From assembly GCA_031267005.1 (NCBI GenBank), contig JAIRZX010000067.1, positions 1 to 11,201 of the forward strand: DNA of 11,201 bases, written 5' to 3'. The DNA comes from Deltaproteobacteria bacterium. Lineage in GTDB: Bacteria > Desulfobacterota > Desulfarculia > Adiutricales > Adiutricaceae. Under the pieces are notes generated by a model. It saw nothing but the letters and a program-made list of their open reading frames with translations. It was not told the origin of the DNA and ran no database searches. The translations under genes were made by a program, and so were the position numbers. Below are positions 5,696-11,201 of this stretch, piece after piece (positions within the stretch are counted from its first letter, which is position 1; every line of letters starts with the position of its first letter).

Positions 5696-5743
5696 GCGCG
5701 GAATCCCGCGCCGCCCGATCGCCTCCCCGGGGGGAGGCGAATC
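5696..5743. other. Two GC-rich hairpins between the A2M and zeta-like genes
   Basis: GCGCGG-AATC-CCGCGC (5696-5711) and GCCTCCCC-GG-GGGGAGGC (5721-5738, extendable to about 5718-5743 with a bulge) lie in the 154-bp gap after the A2M stop codon. Neither is followed by a T-run on the minus strand. They may stabilise the A2M mRNA end or act as weak terminators, which would limit read-through into the zeta-like gene. Confidence 0.35.
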
Positions 5744-5813
5744 AGTCCAAGAGGCCTTAACGACGCCTTTAACGCCCGAAAAGACGAAAAGGGCCCGGAT
5801 AAGGCCTCGCGCC

Positions 5814-8800
5814 CTACTTTTCGACGGTCAGCTTCAGGCCCGCTCCCCTCCCGTAGTTCTCCGGATTGTACATCTCTTCCGCGTAAGTGCCGGGAAGCGT
5901 GTACTCGCCGGGGGTGACCGCCCTCGCCAGGTAGCTGTAGGTGTACACGCCCGGCTCCAGGCTGTCGGCGAATAGGAGTATGGCGTCCGGGCGGATCTCC
6001 TCGTGGTCGTACCAGCTCCACCAGGCCCTCCACGGATCGCCGAAGGAGGAGTTGGAAGCCAGGAGTTCGGCCAGGAAGGGGTTCTGGTCCTTTAGCCTGA
6101 AGTCCACCGGCTCCAGGCCGGCCGGGACGGGATCCTCCACCGCCAGGTTGCGGCGCGGGACCGTCGTCATGAGGGTCATGGTGACCTTCACCACTTCGCC
6201 GCGGCGGAACTTGGTCTCGCCCGCCGGCCCGGGCTCGGGCTTGACCCTCTGGAGGGTCCTCGAGATCACGAGCCCCCTCGTGCCGCGGGCGCTCAGATCC
6301 GGCTCCTTCGGGGCCCAGGTGAGCCGCTGGAAGGTCCAGGCCTCGCCCGTCCCCGCCATCTGCCAGCTCGGGGGGGGGTTGGCCGCGAGCTCGCGGGAGC
6401 TTATCCGGACCTTCAAGGCCGGGTCGCGCTCCCCCTGGAGCTTGCCGTCGACTAAGGCCGCCTCGCCCAGAAGGACCTTTATGGTCAGGTTTAACCCCGC
6501 CGCGGCCTCGGCCGCCGCGGAACCGCCGTCACCCCCCCCGCCGGCCGGAACCTCGGCGGCGGTCCCGTCGGGGGACGGGAGCGCCGGGCGCGGCCTCACG
6601 CCGGACGCGGCCTTCTGGCCTTCCAGGAAGTTCCAGACCCCGCGCAGGACCGAGACGGCCCGGTTGGTGCTCCCGAAGTCGCCGCCGCGGCCCGCGGACA
6701 CGGCCCCCAGCACCAGGGCCGGAAGCAGATCGTGGTGCGGCGCCGCCTCGGACAGGGCGAGCAGGGCCTGGGCCGTCAAATCGTTCTGGCCGGTTATCCA
6801 CAAGTGGGTCGCCTCCCTCCCGTCAGGATCCTTCACTTGCGCGGTGACCCCGGAGATCTCGATCTCGGAGGCCGCCATGGGGATGAGCTCCATGAGCTGG
6901 GAGGTCCGGACCCGCGAGGGCGGCAGGGCCTCGACGGCCCTTAGGAGGAATAACCTTTCCGGGAGGCCCAAAGCCGCCCGCTTGGCGTAGAAGGGCTCCA
7001 GGGTCCCCTCCATCGGGAGCCCCGCCCTGAACGCCGCCCCCATGACGTAGAGCTGCGCCGCGTCCGAGCCGCAGAGGGCGCAGGGCGCCTCTTTGACGGA
7101 ACTGTAATCCCGGGGATCGTCGGCGGACGGGTCCTTCGGGGGCGGGGGGGCCGCGTTCGCGAGCTCGTCCCGCAGGTAGCCCGCCGAATCGCTCACGAGC
7201 GAGTTCGGGACCTCGAAGCCGTCAGCCCTGGCTTCCACGAGGAAGTCGAGCACCCAGGCGGTCAATACCGGCGAGCGCGAGCTTCGGTCGGCCCCCGGCC
7301 AGGAGGCGAAGCCCCCGTCCATAGAGCGGGAGGCTATCAGCGCCACCTGCTTGGCCACCTTGTCCCTGAGCTCCGCGCGGCGGCCCCCGGCCGTCGCGCC
7401 GGGGCCGCCCCCGGCGTTCCCGTTCAGGCGGAGCTCGAACAGAGCGCCCGCCGCCTTGGAGGTCGACTGCTCGAGGCAGTCGTAGGGGTAGGCCGCCAGC
7501 GCCGCCAAGGGGACGTCCAGGAGCCCCAATACCCCGGGCGAGAAGGCGAGCTCCAAACCCCCGCGGTCGGGATCGGCCCCCTCGGGGAGCTTCGTTTCGG
7601 GCATTTCCGAGCCCGCCCCCGCTATGGAGAAGGTCGCGTCCGTCGTCGCGCGCCCGGCGTCGCCCACTGGGACCGAATACTCAGCCCTGTCGGCCGAGGC
7701 GCCCAAAGACGCGTCGAAGCCGACCGAAAGGAAACCGGGGCGGGGCGTCCCGGAGGCGGGCGCTCCGTCCCCGTCCGTCCCGCCAGTTCCGCCGGTACCG
7801 TCCGTCCCGTCAGTTCCAACGGCACCGGCAGCCCCGTCCGTCCCGGCCGCTCGTCCCGCTTCCCCGGTACCGCCGGGCACGGCCGGCTTTTCCGCTTCGG
7901 CTTCCCGGACCTTGACCGCCTTGGCGTTGAAGGACACTTCCACGCTCTCCCCGGGCTTGACGGCCACCGTCTTTTTCCCGTCGTCCAGAAGCTCGATGCC
8001 GCCCAAGGGGCGGATTGACACCGTGAGCTGGCCCTCGCCCGCCGCGCGGCTGGTAACTATGGCCGAGGCGGCGAACCGGTCGCCCGCGGTCAGGTGGTTG
8101 GGCAAAGAGGCGCGGAGTACCAGATCCTGCGTCACCGTGAGCTTGGCCTCCCCGGTCCCCGCCGCCCGGCCCTTGCCGGTCGCCACCGCGAAGATCCTGA
8201 AGGTGGTGAGGTTGTCCGGAAGGGTGAATCCGGTTACGGCCTCCCCGTCGGCGTTCAGCTTGAGCGCGGGCTCGAAGTGGGCTACGGATCTGAAGTCGCG
8301 CCGGATTTCGCCGTCCGCCGAGGCCTCGTAGCCGCCGCCCCCGGGGGCCGCGGCGTCGGCCCGGCCGCCCTTCTCGGACCAGTTGCGGGCGTTTAAGACC
8401 GTGGCGAGGGACGCAGCGGTCTGGACGCGCAGGGGAAGCGCCTGCCAAAGGAATTCCTCCGGATGGAAGGCCGAGTCGCCGCCTATCTGGATCAGCCCGG
8501 CGTCGACCGCGACCAAAGCGACCTCCCCGTCGGAGAAGGGGGCGCCGGAGGCGTCCGACGCGCTTACCTTCACGTTGACCCGGTCGCCGGGCCTGTACTC
8601 GGCCTCGGCGGGGGTCACTTCGACCTTCAGCTTGTCGCGGTCCGAGAGGACGTTAAGGGTGAGGTAACCCCTCCGGAACGCGGGGCGGCCCAAATCGGCG
8701 CCGCCGCCCTTCGGCGGGGGGGCCGTGCGGCCCCGCACGAGCAGCACCGAAGCGTATACCGAAGGCGCGTCGTCCTCGCCCAAGGCGATCTCCAGCACCG

Positions 8801-11201
8801 GCGCCCCTCCCGCCAGATCGAAGGTGCGGACCTCGCGCAGCCCCCCCCGCTCGACGGTAAGGAGCCCCGTGCCCTGGCTGAAGGGGCTCTGGACCAGGAT
8901 CTTGGCGGTGTCGCCGGGCTTGTATTCCTTGGCGTCGGCGGAAAGTTCCACTCCGAACTCGTCCTCAGTGCGCCAGGAGGCGCCCTCGCCGGCGACCCAG
9001 AAGTCGCAGGAGGCCATCGCCTTGCGGCCCTTGGAGTCGTGGAGCTCGGCCACGGCGTAGTGCATGCCGCCCTGGAGGGGGGTGAGCTCCACGTCGACCG
9101 GTTCCCCGCCGCTCCTCGTCTCAGTTTCGGACACGAGCGTGTCGGTCAGCTCGCTGACCAGCGAGTAATACCCTCCGGGGGTCATGCGGCGGGCGTTCGC
9201 CCACGTGCGGCGGAACAGGGAGACCTTCGCCGTCTCGCCGGGGCTGGCCTCGCCGTCCGGAGCCACGGTCGCCACGGATACCTTCATCGGCTTCCCGGCC
9301 TCGCCCAGGTAGGCCGCCGGCTTCAAGCCCAGGTAGACGTCCGCCGGGTGGGCGGTAAACGAGCCGCTCTGGGTGACGGCCCTCGAGTCCTTGTCCTTGG
9401 CCGTCACGGCCAGGGTGAACAACTTCGGGACCGGCGGCCCGTCCTTGGGTATCTCCGCCTCGAACGAGCCCGCGCCTTCGGGGCTTAAAGCCGAACTCCC
9501 CTCGGCCGTCTTGCCCGGCGGGACGGGATCGGACTGCCAGCCGCCCTCCGAATCCTTCTCCAGGGCGGTCCGGGCCGTAAAGTTCCAGCCGGAATCGAAA
9601 CCTGGAGGGGAGAAGCCCCACTCCGGCTCGTAGCGGAGCTCGAAGTCAGCCTCGGCCGAGTCCAGGGGAGCGCCGTAGTGGTAGGCGCCTTTCACCGAGA
9701 AGCTGACCTTGTCGCCCGCGTAGGCGTCCTTCATCTCGCCCAGGGAAAGCTCGAAGGCCGGCGCCCTGTAGAAGCTCACCCTGAACGTGCCCGCCTGGGC
9801 GTAGTCGGACGCGCGGTAGGGGTAGAGGAGCGAGGACGCGGAGCGCCCTTCGCCGGGATCGAAGTCGAGGACGACCTTCCAGTCCCCGTAAGGGGAACCC
9901 GGCGGGATCTTCCAGTCTATGGCGGCAGTGCCGTACTCGCCTATCTCGATCGGTCCCTCCCAGGCCGCCTCGCCTTCGGGGTCGGCTATTATCGCGCGCG
10001 CCGGGCCGGCGGGAACGGGCAGGACCGCGTCGCCGGTGAAGCGGCGGGCTATGACCTTGAACCTGGCCGTCTCTCCGGGCTTGTATATCGGCTGCGAGCT
10101 GACGAGGAACGCGTCCGTCCAGTCGCCGCCCATGGGATCCCAGAAGTCGGCGAACATGCCCTGGTAGAAGCCGGTGTTCCAGCCCAGGCTCCAAAAGACG
10201 CGCTCGGCGCCCTTCGAGGCGCTGAAATGCACCTTCGCGTTCGAGAAGTCGCTCTTGCACGTGGGGGCGGCGCCTCCCGAGAGCTCCTTGCCGCCGGGGA
10301 AGCCGGCCAGCCCGTCCGAGCCGGTCTCGCCCTTCCACAGCTGGTTGCCCTCGCAGTCCATGGCGACGACCGTCGCCTCTCCGACCCCCTTCCCGTCGGA
10401 GAGCCTGGTCACCCAGGCCAGGGACCCTTCGGATCCGACCTTGACCGTCAGGGACAGGTCCGTCACCTGGTAGAGCCCGAAGGAATTGTTGCCCGAAGCT
10501 CCCGTGCCCGCGAAGATGACCCCGTCCTTCTCGCGCCCCTTGAAAAGCTCGGAAAGGGCGACGGGCTGGGTCGCCATGGCCTTGGAAGTGTCCGCGTCGG
10601 GCTTCACCTCCAATACGGCGCCGCCGGGGCCGCCGCCCCTTCGGGCGGCCTCCACCCAGGGCTCGGCCTCTCCGGGCATCCAGCCTACCGGCCCGTCGCC
10701 CATGCCGTAGGGCCAGAGCTCCAGAAAGGCCGCCGTCTGCGCGTCGTTCATGACCTTCCCGAAAACCGGGACGCGGGCCATGTTTCGGACGTTAACGGGC
10801 AAGACGGCAGGGAAGGCCGACTCCATTACGCCGTCGGGGCGCCTGAACGCGGCGGAAGGCTCGAAAGGGCCGGTCCTGAAACGCACGACCGCGTCTTCCG
10901 CGAGCGTCTGCCCGAAGACGTCCGTCAGGCCCTTCTTGAACGTCGCTACGTAGTCGGTATCGGGCTTGAAGCCGCTCCACAGGTTAATTCCGTACACGAC
11001 GGAGTCGTCCTCCGGCGGGGCCGCCGGTGCCTCCGCCGCGTCACCGCCGACGGGGGAGGCTTGCTTCCCGCCGTCCCCCGCGCCGGAACCGCCCGGCGCG
11101 GCCGGCTCTCCGCCAGGGCCGGGACCGCCGGAGGCGCCGCCCCAGGCGCCGCCTCCCGGGAGGCCGGATCAAAGCCGGTGAACGGCAGTTCCGGTATTCG
11201 G
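5814..11201 (-). CDS. Large bacterial alpha-2-macroglobulin with thioester motif; 5' part frameshifted and beyond the right edge
   Basis: A periplasmic protease-trap candidate. Numbering from GTG 10997 gives 1727 residues. Macroglobulin-like domains fill the first part, with the A2M_N signature QPIYKPGET near 300 and EYKPGDT near 690. VEVTPAEAEYRPGDRV lies near 790, followed by VALVAVDAGL before the presumed bait region at about 865-905. FEPALKLNADGEAVTGFTLP then opens the A2M domain. The thioester motif YPYDCLEQ has Cys1174 and Gln1177, so covalent capture of proteases is plausible. An alpha/alpha-toroid follows, with an unusual CALC pair (Cys1306/Cys1309). The C-terminal domain (about 1605-1727) contains DPVPAGLEPVDF and PGVYTYSYLARAVTPGEYTLPG. 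A Gly/Thr/Asp repeat insert lies at about 1049-1077. GTG 10997 has a GGAGGA upstream but falls inside a domain, so I do not believe it is the native start. The frame stays open to 11168, then meets TGA (11169-11171), while another frame upstream looks coding. No pbpC is visible; the stop TAG is at 5814-5816. Confidence 0.9.
7765..7850 (-). repeat. Intragenic repeat encoding a Gly-Thr-Asp-rich insert in the A2M
   Basis: On the plus strand CCGTCCGTCCCGCCAGTTCC (7771-7790) recurs at 7798-7817 with one mismatch (27-bp period), and a partial third copy starts near 7833. In the A2M frame this gives runs such as GTDGTDGTGGTGGTDGDG, in frame and probably disordered, just before the thioester region. 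Because 27 is a multiple of three, copy-number change would keep the frame. Confidence 0.7.
11151..11201 (-). other. Frame break in the A2M gene near the right edge
   Basis: Read from 11200 on the minus strand, one frame gives RIPELPFTGFDPASREAAPG, which looks like A2M sequence but later runs into Arg/Pro-rich nonsense and a stop. The downstream A2M frame has TGA at 11169-11171, then reads a Gly/Pro-rich linker into DDSVVYGINLWSGFKPDTDY. Adding one base between about 11100 and 11168 would join them. The perfect palindrome GCCTCCCGGGAGGC (11151-11164) sits there and is the kind of site where sequencing or replication slips. Confidence 0.55.

Noticed and set aside
5718..5743. Standard intrinsic terminator after the A2M gene
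   Set aside because: The hairpin is strong but no T-run follows on the minus strand, so it is listed only as a hairpin.
8463..9488. 341-aa plus-strand frame opposite the A2M gene (also 349 aa at 5941-6990)
   Set aside because: Long antisense frames are expected in high-GC genes. These overlap the A2M frame with its clear domains and show only Arg/Gly/Pro-rich composition.

Overview
This is a high-GC window with AT-richer islands, from a bacterium that sends lipoproteins through the Sec/Lol route, so most likely a Gram-negative. The reasons are a lipobox-bearing alpha-2-macroglobulin (A2M) start at the left and a bacterial-type A2M with an intact thioester motif at the right. I cannot name a genus or phylum. 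No rRNA, tRNA or CRISPR array is visible. The patchy composition, tandem repeats, gene relic and toxin-like genes make this look like an accessory or recently rearranged region.

Layout. (1) 1-828, minus strand: the first 276 codons of an A2M lipoprotein, running off the left edge. (2) 829-2284: a long gene-poor stretch. It holds a likely promoter for the A2M gene, several hairpins and short tandem repeats, a G-rich hairpin with G-quadruplex potential, and a 252-bp segment bounded by perfect 15-bp inverted repeats (MITE-like). (3) 2285-3698, plus strand: two tandem paralogous Fic-fold proteins of lower GC, both lacking the catalytic histidine, preceded by a 15-bp palindrome that could be an operator. 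(4) 3698-4217: a 23-bp perfect tandem duplication, then about 2.25 copies of a 168-170-bp GC-rich repeat. (5) about 4420-4690, minus: a decayed fragment of an A2M gene, homologous to the thioester domain of the intact gene to the right. (6) 4867-5659, minus: a zeta-toxin-like P-loop kinase with an overlapping 69-aa partner gene. (7) 5814 to the right edge, minus: a giant A2M (over 1727 aa visible) with the CLEQ thioester motif. Near the right edge its reading frame is broken in a GC-rich low-complexity linker.

How it fits together. Two A2M genes in the same orientation with an A2M relic between them suggest an A2M array that grew by duplication and then lost a copy. The zeta/69-aa pair and the Fic-like pair now lie between the array members. 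Bacterial A2Ms are thought to trap attacking proteases in the periplasm. The zeta and Fic families are linked to toxin-antitoxin systems, phage defence or effectors. A defence or host-interaction island is a reasonable inference, but nothing here shows that the modules act together.
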